Assembly: GCA_944389975.1 (NCBI GenBank)
Contig: CALXOH010000048.1
Span: 1-48,498, forward strand
Direction: 5' to 3'
Source of the DNA: an uncultured Spirochaetaceae bacterium
Lineage (GTDB): Bacteria > Spirochaetota > Spirochaetia > Sphaerochaetales > Sphaerochaetaceae
Length of the DNA stretch: 48,498 bases
The translations under genes were made by a program, and so were the position numbers. This document shows positions 24,861-33,136 of this stretch, in pieces; within the stretch, counting starts at the first letter, position 1, and each line of letters begins with the position of its first letter. The notes beneath the pieces were generated by a model. The model saw only the letters and a list, made by a program, of their open reading frames with translations, searched no databases and was not told the origin of the DNA.

Positions 24861-26495
24861 ATGAAGAAACAAACTCTATTTCTATCAATAGTCTTGATAC
24901 TCTTTGCATTCACCTCCTGTGAGGTTGATACGAAGCAGCCACCGGAAGAAATGCCGGAAAAAAAAATAACCCATACCGTCACTTTCCTGGTTGATGGCAA
25001 TGAATACGTCGAAGAGATTGTCGAAAGCGGTGATACGGTCGCACCTCCTCTGGATCCGGAAATTGAAAGTTCGAGGTTCACCGGTTGGCTTTTGGGGAAC
25101 AAGCCATTTGATTTTTCTACGCCGATTGATTGTGATATCACATTGGATGCATGCTGGGATCTGGTGTTTGTTACATTTGAAATTGCCGAAGCTTTAACCC
25201 AGGCAGGTAGTGTGGCATTGTTGGAAAAGAGTATTGTCGTACATCCTGGAGTCAAACTTGATCCTTCAGGTATTCTGACCATCGGAGGAAATCCTGCCGA
25301 TGTTCTTCTCCTTTTCGATGAGGATGAAGTGATTCTGACTTTGGAAAACCATACCATTACGGAGAATACGACACTTACTATCACGGATATCAAGACAGAG
25401 GATACCTTCTATATAAGCACATTTAAAGGTCTTCATGAGTGGGTAAAATCATCTTCAGGTTGGGATGGTGGAAATTGTGTTCTTTTATCAGATATTTATA
25501 TGCCTGAACCTGAAGAAGGTGGAAGCAACTGGACGACTCCTGATGGTACATTTCATGCTACCTTTGATGGAAAAGGACACACGATAAGTGGATTAACCAT
25601 AAATAGCTCCTCCGGGGATTGTGGTTTCCTCTCCTCCAACGAAGGAATTATACAGAATATAAACTTTAAGGATGTTGCCATTACATCTAATGAAAGTTGT
25701 GGAGTGATTACAGGAGAAAACAATGGCACAATACAATCCTGTGCAGTATACATTGTTACGATATCCAACACTTACACAGACGCAACAATATACGAAGGTA
25801 TAGGGGGTATTGCAGGATATAATATTGGAACAATTACTGATTGCCACACAATTGTTGAAGGAAATATCTCTACGAGTGGCGGCTTGCCTGCTGGAGGAAT
25901 TGCAGGTAGTAATGGTACGGGAGGCACTATCTCCGATTGTTATTCAATAATACAAGATGAGGGAAAAATTCATAGTGAAAATGAGCGCTCAGGAGGCATT
26001 GCCGGTTATAGCAATGGGGTAATTATTGGATCCCATTCAATTGTAAATGGAAACATATCAAATCTTTTTCAGGCCGGGGGAATTGCCGGCGGTTCTTATG
26101 GAGAGATTAAAGGATGCTATTCCATCATTAACGGAAGTATCTCCGGAAGTGAATATGTTGGTGGAATTACAGGTCAATACGGTTCAGATACAAAGGTGAC
26201 TGCATGTTATTCGATCATAAACGGTTCTTTTGACGGCGATACTGTAAATGTCGGGGGAGTGTGTGGAGGATCTCTGTCGAGCGGGAACATCTCCGCATGC
26301 TACTGGACGGGAAATGCAGAAAAAGGTGTTGGGACTGGAGATGATTCTGGAAAGACAATAAAAGTTGAAGAGAATGGCTGGACCGACGCGATGAATGCAA
26401 TGAACACTGCTCTTGCTGGTTCTGGTTATAAGTATGAACTCAATGCTTTCGCAGATAAGGATACTATACCCTTGGTTCTTGTACATGCGGAATGA
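24861..26495 (+). CDS. surface lipoprotein with InlB-type and GLUG repeats
   Basis: The 544-residue protein has a lipoprotein signal ending FTSC. Residues about 38-95 form an InlB B-repeat-like domain (HTVTFLVDGNEYVEEIVESG then FTGWLLGNKPF). From about 295 to 465 there are five or more GLUG-type repeats, each GGIAGxxxGxIxxCxSI (for example GGIAGYNIGTITDCHT and GGIAGGSYGEIKGCYS), which form beta-helix rungs. Such proteins are usually displayed on the cell surface and used in adhesion. Its codon use is more AT-rich than the neighbours, hinting at transfer or relaxed selection. The ribosome site lies in a hairpin, and hairpin-rich non-coding segments flank the gene on both sides. Confidence 0.82.
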   Translation: MKKQTLFLSIVLILFAFTSCEVDTKQPPEEMPEKKITHTVTFLVDGNEYVEEIVESGDTVAPPLDPEIESSRFTGWLLGNKPFDFSTPIDCDITLDACWDLVFVTFEIAEALTQAGSVALLEKSIVVHPGVKLDPSGILTIGGNPADVLLLFDEDEVILTLENHTITENTTLTITDIKTEDTFYISTFKGLHEWVKSSSGWDGGNCVLLSDIYMPEPEEGGSNWTTPDGTFHATFDGKGHTISGLTINSSSGDCGFLSSNEGIIQNINFKDVAITSNESCGVITGENNGTIQSCAVYIVTISNTYTDATIYEGIGGIAGYNIGTITDCHTIVEGNISTSGGLPAGGIAGSNGTGGTISDCYSIIQDEGKIHSENERSGGIAGYSNGVIIGSHSIVNGNISNLFQAGGIAGGSYGEIKGCYSIINGSISGSEYVGGITGQYGSDTKVTACYSIINGSFDGDTVNVGGVCGGSLSSGNISACYWTGNAEKGVGTGDDSGKTIKVEENGWTDAMNAMNTALAGSGYKYELNAFADKDTIPLVLVHAE

Positions 26496-26592
26496 CAGTC
26501 GCTCTAGGTCAGCCCGGGAAAGTAGTGCAGAAGGCATATTTTCCAGGGACGTGTCAGCGCTTGCCGGTATTAACTTTTTATAGGGTGGAGCA

Positions 26593-26697
26593 AACCACTG
26601 GAGCCAGTGGTTCTGATTCTTATCATGAGGGTAGGTAAATGGAAACAACCCCCGTCGAAGAGGGTGGATGGTTCCTCTAGTCAGGGAGTTGTTTTTA
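26593..26697. repeat. hairpin-rich segment, possible IS200/IS605-type end
   Basis: A 9-base perfect inverted repeat with a 2-base centre (AACCACTGG and CCAGTGGTT, 26593-26612) is followed by interleaved hairpins: GGAAAC near 26641 against GGTTCC near 26670, and AAACAAC near 26643 against GTTGTTT at 26688-26694, then T5. The subterminal palindrome style resembles ends of IS200/IS605 elements, but no transposase is present. The outer hairpin might also end transcription of the lipoprotein gene or of valS. Confidence 0.4.
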
Positions 26698-26712
26698 TTG
26701 ATTATAAGCCGA

Positions 26713-29367
26713 TTAAATCCGTTTTAAAAGCTCAATATGCGCTTTACTTTTAAGAATTTTCTCTTCAAACTCGGCTTTTTTTCCTTTTTCCTTCTCAATT
26801 GCTTCTTTTTTTGCGTTCTTGATGAAGTTTTCGTTCGAGAGTTTTGAGTTGGTCTTCCTCAGGTCGTCCTCGGCCTTCGAAATCTCTTTCTCAAGCTTCT
26901 TGATCTCCTCGGGAACGTTTATCGCATCGCGGACGAAAGTAAAGCACTCGTATCCCGTTCCGCTCTCGGGTAGGGCCCCTTCGACGCTCTCCTTACCGTC
27001 CTTGTCGATCACGAGTTCGGATGCGCCGACGAGTGTGGAGATGAATTTCTTCTCTTCCTCGAGAAGAGTTGATGCGGCAAAGTCCTTTGTAAAGCGCACG
27101 ACTACCTTGAGTTTCTTCTCAGGTGGGATCTGCAGGCTGCTGCGGGATGCCCTTACGCTCTTTACGACATCCTGAAGTGCCATCACTTTCTTCTTCTCCT
27201 CGGGGTATGAATACTTCTCGTCGTACTCCGGGTACTTCGCTACGATCACATCACCCTTGTGGTTCGGAAGCTTCTGGTAGATTTCCTCTGTGACGAAAGA
27301 GAGGAAGGGGTGCATCAGGCGCATCGACTTTTCGAGTATGTCCATCAATATCGATACGACGAGGTCCTTCTCCTCATCGCTACCGGAGAAGAGGCGTGCC
27401 TTGCTCTCCTCGATGTACCAGTCGCAGAAGTCATTCCAGAAGAACGAATACACTGCGTTTGCAGCATCGTTGAAGCGGTAGTTCTTCATCGCTTTCCCGA
27501 TTTCGAGCGCGGCATCGTTGAACTGGCTGTATATCCACTTGTCGAATGTCGACAGGCTCTCCTCCTTGATCTCCACAAGGTTCCTTCCCTCGATGTTCTG
27601 CAAGAGGTAGCGGGTTGCGTTCCAGATCTTGTTCGCAAAGCGCGAACCCATCTTGAACGAGTTCATGTCGATCAATACGTCCTGTCCCTGCGCCGCCATG
27701 TAGCAGAGTGTGAACTTCATCGCATCAGCACCGTACTGGTCGATCACCGCGATCGGGTCTATGCCGTTTCCAAGGCTCTTGCTCATCTTCCTTCCCTGGA
27801 TATCACGAACAAGCCCTGTGATCACTATGTCCTTGAAAGGTGCCTTTGAAAGGAATTCCTCGCTCGACATGACCATTCTTGAAATCCAGAAGAATATGAT
27901 GTCGTATGCGCTTACGAGCGTGCTTGTGGGGAAGAACTTCTCCATATCCTCTGTCTTGTCAGGCCAGCCGAGTGTCGAGAACGGCCAGAGCCATGAGCTG
28001 AACCAAGTGTCAAGCACGTCGTCTTCCTGCTTTACATCCTTGCTCTTGCAATCAGGGCACTCGGTGACATCCTCACGCGATACGATCTCTTTTCCGCATG
28101 ATGCGCAGTGCCATACGGGGATCCTGTGCCCCCACCAGAGCTGTCGGGAGATGCACCAGTCCTTGATCGTCTCCATCCAGTGCACGTAGGTGTTCTCCCA
28201 CCTCTTTGGATAGAAGACAACATCTCCCTTCTTGAGCGCATCGAGTGCAAGCCTCGCCATATCCTTCATCCTGACGAACCACTGGTCCGAAAGGTACGGC
28301 TCGATGATCGAATGGCAGCGGTAGCAATGCCCGACGTCGTGGTTGTAAGCCTCCTCCTTGACAAGGTATCCTTCCTTCTCCAGGTCGTCGCGTACGAGCT
28401 TACGCGCCTCCACGGCCTCAAGCCCCCTGTACTTCTCCGGGCAGTTCTCGTTGAGCGTGCCGTCGGGGTTGAGTATGTTTATCACTTCCAGGTTGTGCCT
28501 CTTTCCGCATTCCCAGTCGTTCGGGTCGTGCGCGGGTGTGATCTTGACCATTCCCGTTCCGAACTCCTTGTCTACGAACTGGTCGGTGATGATGGGGATC
28601 CTTCTATCTGTGAGAGGAAGCAGAAGTTCCTTTCCGACTACGTCCTTGTACCTCTCGTCATCCGGGTTCACTGCAACTGCAGTGTCTCCAAACATCGTCT
28701 CCGGCCTTGTCGTTGCAATGATGATGTATCCGCTTCCGTCTGCGTACGGGTATTTCACGTGATAGAACTTACCCGGGGTGTTCTCGTATTCAACTTCATC
28801 GTCAGAGAGTGCGGTGCCGCACTTCGGGCAATAGTTTACAAGGTACTTTCCCTTGTAGATCATTCCCTTCTCATATAACGATACGAACGCTTCCCTTACA
28901 GCGCGGGAAAGCCCTTCGTCCATCGTGAACCTCTCGTGGTCCCAGTCGCATGAGCATCCCATCTTCTCAAGCTGCCGCTTGATTATGTCGTGGTGCTTTT
29001 CCTTGACGCGCCATGTGCGCTCGAGGAATTTCTCACGCCCCAGATCCTGCCTTCTGAGGCCCTCTTTCTTCAGTTCCCTCTCTACGACGTTCTGGGTTGC
29101 GATCCCTGCGTGGTCGGTACCGGGCACCCAGAGTGTCGGGCGTCCGGTCATCCTGTAGTATCTGATGATAATGTCTTGCAGGCTGTTGTTGAGTGCATGA
29201 CCCATGTGAAGGATGCCTGTGACGTTCGGTGGGGGCATTACGATTGAAAAATGTTCGCCCTTTGCATCCTTTCGGGGAGCGAATTCCCCCTTTTCCTTCC
29301 ATTCCTGATAGATACGGTCTTCAAATTCCTTGGGGTTGTAGGCTTTCTCTAATTCGACGGCTTTCAC
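26713..29367 (-). CDS. valS: valyl-tRNA synthetase
   Basis: The 884-residue class I enzyme charges tRNA-Val. HIGH is HMGH (54-57) in PPPNVTGILHMGHALN; KMSKS is at 527-531 in GRKMSKSLGNGIDP. The editing domain has ATTRPETMFGDTAVAV and DPNDWECG. Zinc-type Cys pairs are at 180-183 and 421-440. The C-terminal 65 residues form the tRNA-binding coiled coil. It starts with GTG, with GGAGGG six bases upstream. Length and motifs match the usual bacterial enzyme. Confidence 0.98.
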   Translation of the reverse strand: MKAVELEKAYNPKEFEDRIYQEWKEKGEFAPRKDAKGEHFSIVMPPPNVTGILHMGHALNNSLQDIIIRYYRMTGRPTLWVPGTDHAGIATQNVVERELKKEGLRRQDLGREKFLERTWRVKEKHHDIIKRQLEKMGCSCDWDHERFTMDEGLSRAVREAFVSLYEKGMIYKGKYLVNYCPKCGTALSDDEVEYENTPGKFYHVKYPYADGSGYIIIATTRPETMFGDTAVAVNPDDERYKDVVGKELLLPLTDRRIPIITDQFVDKEFGTGMVKITPAHDPNDWECGKRHNLEVINILNPDGTLNENCPEKYRGLEAVEARKLVRDDLEKEGYLVKEEAYNHDVGHCYRCHSIIEPYLSDQWFVRMKDMARLALDALKKGDVVFYPKRWENTYVHWMETIKDWCISRQLWWGHRIPVWHCASCGKEIVSREDVTECPDCKSKDVKQEDDVLDTWFSSWLWPFSTLGWPDKTEDMEKFFPTSTLVSAYDIIFFWISRMVMSSEEFLSKAPFKDIVITGLVRDIQGRKMSKSLGNGIDPIAVIDQYGADAMKFTLCYMAAQGQDVLIDMNSFKMGSRFANKIWNATRYLLQNIEGRNLVEIKEESLSTFDKWIYSQFNDAALEIGKAMKNYRFNDAANAVYSFFWNDFCDWYIEESKARLFSGSDEEKDLVVSILMDILEKSMRLMHPFLSFVTEEIYQKLPNHKGDVIVAKYPEYDEKYSYPEEKKKVMALQDVVKSVRASRSSLQIPPEKKLKVVVRFTKDFAASTLLEEEKKFISTLVGASELVIDKDGKESVEGALPESGTGYECFTFVRDAINVPEEIKKLEKEISKAEDDLRKTNSKLSNENFIKNAKKEAIEKEKGKKAEFEEKILKSKAHIELLKRI

Positions 29368-29394
29368 TATAGTCCCTCCGTATAATCGGATAAG

Positions 29395-29423
29395 ACTATA
29401 GCAAAGTTGTTGAAAACCCTCAA
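29395..29423 (-). promoter_or_regulatory. sigma-70-type promoter of valS
   Basis: On the minus strand TTGAGG (29423-29418) and TATAGT (29400-29395) are 17 bases apart, in the 56-base gap between the two minus-strand genes and 27 bases before the valS GTG. Confidence 0.6.
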
Positions 29424-30326
29424 TCAGATGAGAGAGTACCTTGATGATCCGTCGACGGCGGCAGGGTTTCTGACCACAAGCTCGTCAGAGCTCATCGCAG
29501 GAAGGAGTATGAGGTTCAGAAAAGTCCCTTCATCCATCCCGAATAGCTTCGAAAGCTCCTCTTCGCTGTACTCCCTTCCCCTCTCCATCCTCGTCTTGAG
29601 GTATTCCATCGCGTGGTGCGATACCGCGTCGTAGATGCTTTTGGTGTCGAACGCAGTATAGAGTGCCATCACGAGGCATTCGAAGAGGAATTTGGTCATC
29701 TGGTAGACGTCTTTGGATTGTACGATCCTGTTGTGGTCCTCCCTGCGTACCAGAAACGCTTCCTCGATGTTCACCCCTGCATACCTCGTGTCAAGGAGCA
29801 TCAGATCATGGTAAAGCTCCAGGCGCGCTGCGATCGAAGAGAAGGGGAAATCGAATTCCTTCCTGTCCATCAGCCTGAGGTATTTGTAAGCCATTATGAA
29901 ATAGCTTTTGTTCTCAGATTCATCTGCAAAGAGGATCTTCGCGTCCTTTGCAACCTGCATCCTCTTTTTTAGGATATCCTTGTATTCAGCTTCGCTCAAG
30001 GCAGAGCATTCCTTTATGAAATCCCTGTACGTCGTGTACTTCTTTCCGTCCAGCACCTGGTCTTCCGTATCGTGTATCTTGTGCACGAGCGCAAATTGAA
30101 GCGGCCCCATCCCCCCGTCTTTGGAAGGGGAGAGGATCATCGTGCCAAGCGAGTCATAGCCCCTGTGCTGGTAAAGCCTGATGCTCGCACTTGCCTTTCC
30201 TTCGGTGTTTATGAAAACCAGGGTTTCGTTGTCATAGACTTCGCCGATGGTATTCTTCATCGTCTCGCGCACCCTCAGCCTGAGGTTGTCGAGTTCGGTT
30301 GTGTTCAGTGTTTTCATCCTTTCCAT
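29424..30326 (-). CDS. unknown protein
   Basis: The 300-residue cytoplasmic protein is not recognised. It is rich in charged helices, with an early beta segment (NETLVFINTEGKASASIRLYQHRGYDSLGTMILS split by turns) and a later long helical part. No signal peptide, membrane helix or nucleotide-binding loop is visible. It lies upstream of valS in the same direction but valS has its own promoter. In-frame starts at 30326 and 30317 are both possible; neither has a good ribosome site. Confidence 0.6.
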   Translation of the reverse strand: MERMKTLNTTELDNLRLRVRETMKNTIGEVYDNETLVFINTEGKASASIRLYQHRGYDSLGTMILSPSKDGGMGPLQFALVHKIHDTEDQVLDGKKYTTYRDFIKECSALSEAEYKDILKKRMQVAKDAKILFADESENKSYFIMAYKYLRLMDRKEFDFPFSSIAARLELYHDLMLLDTRYAGVNIEEAFLVRREDHNRIVQSKDVYQMTKFLFECLVMALYTAFDTKSIYDAVSHHAMEYLKTRMERGREYSEEELSKLFGMDEGTFLNLILLPAMSSDELVVRNPAAVDGSSRYSLI

Positions 30327-30435
30327 CAAAGAAAAAGATAATCAAAGGAGTCCGATAGGGCAAGGTATCGTTATTTGTCACTTTGAAAATATCCGTACTG
30401 CATTAAAGTCGATTTCAAATGGAGGACATGACAAA

Positions 30436-30765
30436 ATGAAAAAGTTTTTCGTATTATCAATCGTGGTATTGGCGCTAACTGCATGTTCGATGGGCACCGG
30501 GGATGAAAACGGGGTTGAGAAGTTGATCGGGACGAAGTGGATCAGCGAGAATGCGACCTTGTCGACGGGCATGACCATCCAGTCGATAACGTTCACGGAG
30601 GGTAAAGTTTCCATTTATGATGGAAGAAAGCCTATTTCCGGAACCTATGACAACGAGAGTTTGTTCCTTCCCGAAGTAACGCTCAAATACTCAACCGACT
30701 ACGAGAAGGAACTTGTGATCATCGACGGATCGAATGACATCGTCTTTATAAGGGATTACAACTAA
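30436..30765 (+). CDS. small lipoprotein
   Basis: The 109-residue protein has a lipoprotein signal peptide ending LTAC. The mature part (LIGTKWISENATLSTG, then TFTEGKVSIYDG and GTYDNESLFLP) resembles the small beta-barrel of META/lipocalin-like lipoproteins that begin with a W-containing strand, but no family can be named. GGAGG lies 10 bases upstream of the ATG. Its stop codon interlocks with that of the convergent gene (shared bases 30762-30765). Confidence 0.72.
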   Translation: MKKFFVLSIVVLALTACSMGTGDENGVEKLIGTKWISENATLSTGMTIQSITFTEGKVSIYDGRKPISGTYDNESLFLPEVTLKYSTDYEKELVIIDGSNDIVFIRDYN

Positions 30766-31241
30766 CGCTCGATGAAACGGAGGAGATCCGAAAGCTTGAG
30801 GTCCGCCCTTGATAGAAGCTCCACGATAGTCCTCAGGTTGTGATCCCTTCCGTTTCCACTTCTTTTCAAGAGCTTCAGCAACACGTCTTTCTCCATATCC
30901 AGGGCGTTTGCAAGCCTTCCGATGCCTTTCGTATTCAGCGATTCTTCCAAGAACGCCCTGATGTATGCGGCTATTTTCTCTTTTGAGATGTACGTTCCTT
31001 CCAAATGCAAATACGTGCAATTCGATATACCTTCCCCGTTCTCCCAGCACGCTATAAAGGAACTAGGCTGTATCCCAAGCCGGCTTATGAGGTTCAGGTA
31101 GTCGCAAAGCCGTACGTTGAAAACACCTTTCGGCCCGATCTTCATCATTTGCGTTGCACCAGCTTCCTTTCTCGTCATACCGCAAATCCTGATGCGTTCA
31201 TCAGTCATGAGCCTCAGCCTGTTTAAATCGTGGAGCATCAT
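30762..31241 (-). CDS. putative regulator with two XRE-like helix-turn-helix segments
   Basis: The 159-residue protein seems to hold two similar helical units. The first (RICGMTRKEAGATQMMKIGP, then VRLCDYLNLISRLGIQPSSF) and the second (GIGRLANALDMEKDVLLKLL, then LRTIVELLSRADLKLSDLL) each follow the Cro/C1 pattern, with the closing helix and LGIxxSSF/LKLSDL motif typical of XRE domains. It would bind DNA, possibly the 366-base divergent region it shares with yqeC. AAGGAGGT with good spacing precedes the ATG. Confidence 0.55.
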   Translation of the reverse strand: MMLHDLNRLRLMTDERIRICGMTRKEAGATQMMKIGPKGVFNVRLCDYLNLISRLGIQPSSFIACWENGEGISNCTYLHLEGTYISKEKIAAYIRAFLEESLNTKGIGRLANALDMEKDVLLKLLKRSGNGRDHNLRTIVELLSRADLKLSDLLRFIER

Positions 31242-31607
31242 ATTCCACCTCCTTGTGAGTTTGAGATGGAAAACCCATGGCCCCTCTGATAACCGGATAT
31301 TAACATGAATGTTTTTAGTTATAAAGAGAAAATTTTATCAACTTATAAAAATAACTATTTAAATTTTAAATAATTGTGTTGTATTATGAATAACTATAAT
31401 ATGCGCTAAAAGTAGACAAATACTACAAGATGTAAACTTTAAAGGAACATTGTTATATGGATGGTTGCATATTTGTAGTCGAAGGAAGGCGAAAAAGGCG
31501 ACAAGGCGATTGCCGTGAATATGAATATTGGTTTTTCATCCAGCGAAATATGTATTGTTCACTTTCCCTTTATGGAATTTTTATACCTGCTTTTATAGAA
31601 TGATGCC
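31242..31607. other. AT-rich divergent intergenic region
   Basis: No gene is seen. The region separates the XRE-like gene and yqeC and should hold both promoters. It contains an inverted repeat TATTTAA-ATT-TTAAATA near 31358-31374, and three direct copies of AAGGCGA at 31486, 31495 and 31503. A TAGAAT hexamer ends six bases before the yqeC ATG, which would make that message leaderless. Confidence 0.4.
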
Positions 31608-32318
31608 ATGGATAAGTTCCTTTCATCTTTGTTTGATCATCTTTCATCTTCCTCATCTGGTGTTGTTGCAATCACTGGAGGGGGTGGAAAGACTACGCTG
31701 ATGGTCTCTTTTGCATCTTTTCTCAAGAGTTCGGGGTATAGCGTGCTGATGAGTACAAGCACCAAGATCGAAAGCCCGAGGTATTTCGATTACAAAGCGG
31801 ACAAGGTATTCACCTCTGATCCCGAAGCGCTCGGGTATATGCCGGAAAAGGGGGAGAGTGTTCTCTTTGCTTTGGGAAATGATCTGGATGTAAAGAAAGC
31901 GTTCGCTCCTGATGATGAAGTTCTTCATATCTTGTCAAAGCGATATGACTATCTTTTGATCGAAGCTGACGGCTCGAGGCACCTTCCGATGAAAATACAC
32001 ACCATGAGGGACCCTGTGGTACCGGAGTATGCAAGTGACGTGGTGAACGTATTCGGAGTAGAGGGGATAGGTGATAAAGCGTATTCATACGTATTCGGGG
32101 AGGATCGGGATGTCTTGATAGATGAAAGCTACCTTTCGTGGTACTTTTCAACACCTGAAGGGGCTGGAAAGGGGACGGATGGGATAAACGCGATGTTTGT
32201 AGCGTCTTTCAAAGGGGCGTGGTCGGAAGAGAAGGCAGCGGTTGTAAAAGCGTCGAAGCATCCATCCCCCTTGTTTCTTTCATCGATAAAGGAGGATGAG
32301 CTCTATGGCATTTGCTGA
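31608..32318 (+). CDS. yqeC: selenium-dependent hydroxylase accessory protein YqeC
   Basis: The 236-residue protein has an N-terminal P-loop of the YqeC type (AITGGGGKTTLMVSFA), STSTKIESP, and the EADGSRHLPMKIH motif. In genomes with selenium-dependent molybdenum hydroxylases (xanthine dehydrogenase-like), YqeC and YqeB occur together and are thought to help make or insert the labile selenium-containing cofactor. yqeB follows, overlapping by 14 bases, which supports the call. No such hydroxylase or selenium gene is in the window. There is no ribosome site before the ATG. Confidence 0.83.
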   Translation: MDKFLSSLFDHLSSSSSGVVAITGGGGKTTLMVSFASFLKSSGYSVLMSTSTKIESPRYFDYKADKVFTSDPEALGYMPEKGESVLFALGNDLDVKKAFAPDDEVLHILSKRYDYLLIEADGSRHLPMKIHTMRDPVVPEYASDVVNVFGVEGIGDKAYSYVFGEDRDVLIDESYLSWYFSTPEGAGKGTDGINAMFVASFKGAWSEEKAAVVKASKHPSPLFLSSIKEDELYGIC

Positions 32319-33123
32319 TAAACCTTTGGTTCTTTTCCGGGGTGCTGGGGATCTTGCAACCGGATCGATTGCAAGATTACACAACGCGGGGTACCGGGTG
32401 ATCGCACTGGAAGTTGAAAAACCATTGGTGATAAGGCGCACGGTAGCGCTTGCTGATGCCGTATTTGACGGGGAGAAGGAGGTGGAGGGAGTCAAGGCTG
32501 TACTTTTTTCCTCCGCTTTGGCTGCACTTGATGCGGCAAGCGAGGGGATTGTGCCTGTCCTCATCGATCCCGAGTGCTCGTCGCTTGAAGTATTGAAGCC
32601 GGATGTTGTGGTGGACGCAACGCTGGCAAAGAGGAACATAGGAACGAACAAAGCGATGGCTTCGCTTACCATCGCGCTGGGCCCGGGGTATGAAGCGGGT
32701 GTGGATGTGGACGTAGTTATAGAGACAAAGCGCGGGCATGACCTGGGGCGTTTGATCCGTTCAGGCTTCGCAGAAGAGAACACCGGAATCCCGGGGCTTG
32801 TGATGGGATACGGAAAAGAGCGGGTGATACACTCCCCGGCAGAGGGGGTATTCCAATCCGAAATGGAAATAGGGGATATCGTCAAAAAAGGGGATGCGAT
32901 CGGGTATGTGGACGGAAAGCCGGTTGTTACGGCTCTTTCAGGAAAACTCAGGGGGCTGATAAGGCCGGGAATGTACGTATCGAAAGGGCTTAAGATAGCG
33001 GACGTAGATCCCCGGGGCGGGAGCGTCGACCACATGAGCATAAGCGACAAGGCACGTGCAGTTGCAGGCGGAGTGCTTGAAGCTGTGGATAATCATTTCG
33101 CATTCTGCGATAATCAACTCTAA
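32305..33123 (+). CDS. yqeB: selenium-dependent molybdenum cofactor protein YqeB
   Basis: The 272-residue protein matches the YqeB (EF2563) family: an N-terminal FRGAGDLATGSIARLHNAG, a VIALEVEKPLVIRR segment, VVDATLAKRNIGTN, and a C-terminal domain with GLVMGYGKERVIHSPAEG and DPRGG. It acts with YqeC on selenium-dependent molybdenum hydroxylases. ATG 32305 was chosen because GGAGG (32291-32295) is nine bases away; an ATG at 32296 abuts it. It overlaps yqeC and is 13 bases from proA. Confidence 0.85.
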   Translation: MAFADKPLVLFRGAGDLATGSIARLHNAGYRVIALEVEKPLVIRRTVALADAVFDGEKEVEGVKAVLFSSALAALDAASEGIVPVLIDPECSSLEVLKPDVVVDATLAKRNIGTNKAMASLTIALGPGYEAGVDVDVVIETKRGHDLGRLIRSGFAEENTGIPGLVMGYGKERVIHSPAEGVFQSEMEIGDIVKKGDAIGYVDGKPVVTALSGKLRGLIRPGMYVSKGLKIADVDPRGGSVDHMSISDKARAVAGGVLEAVDNHFAFCDNQL

Positions 33124-33136
33124 GCGAGGAACAGTT

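Noticed and set aside
28108-28878. 256-residue open frame on the plus strand opposite valS
   Set aside because: Shadow of valS; no start site or domain.
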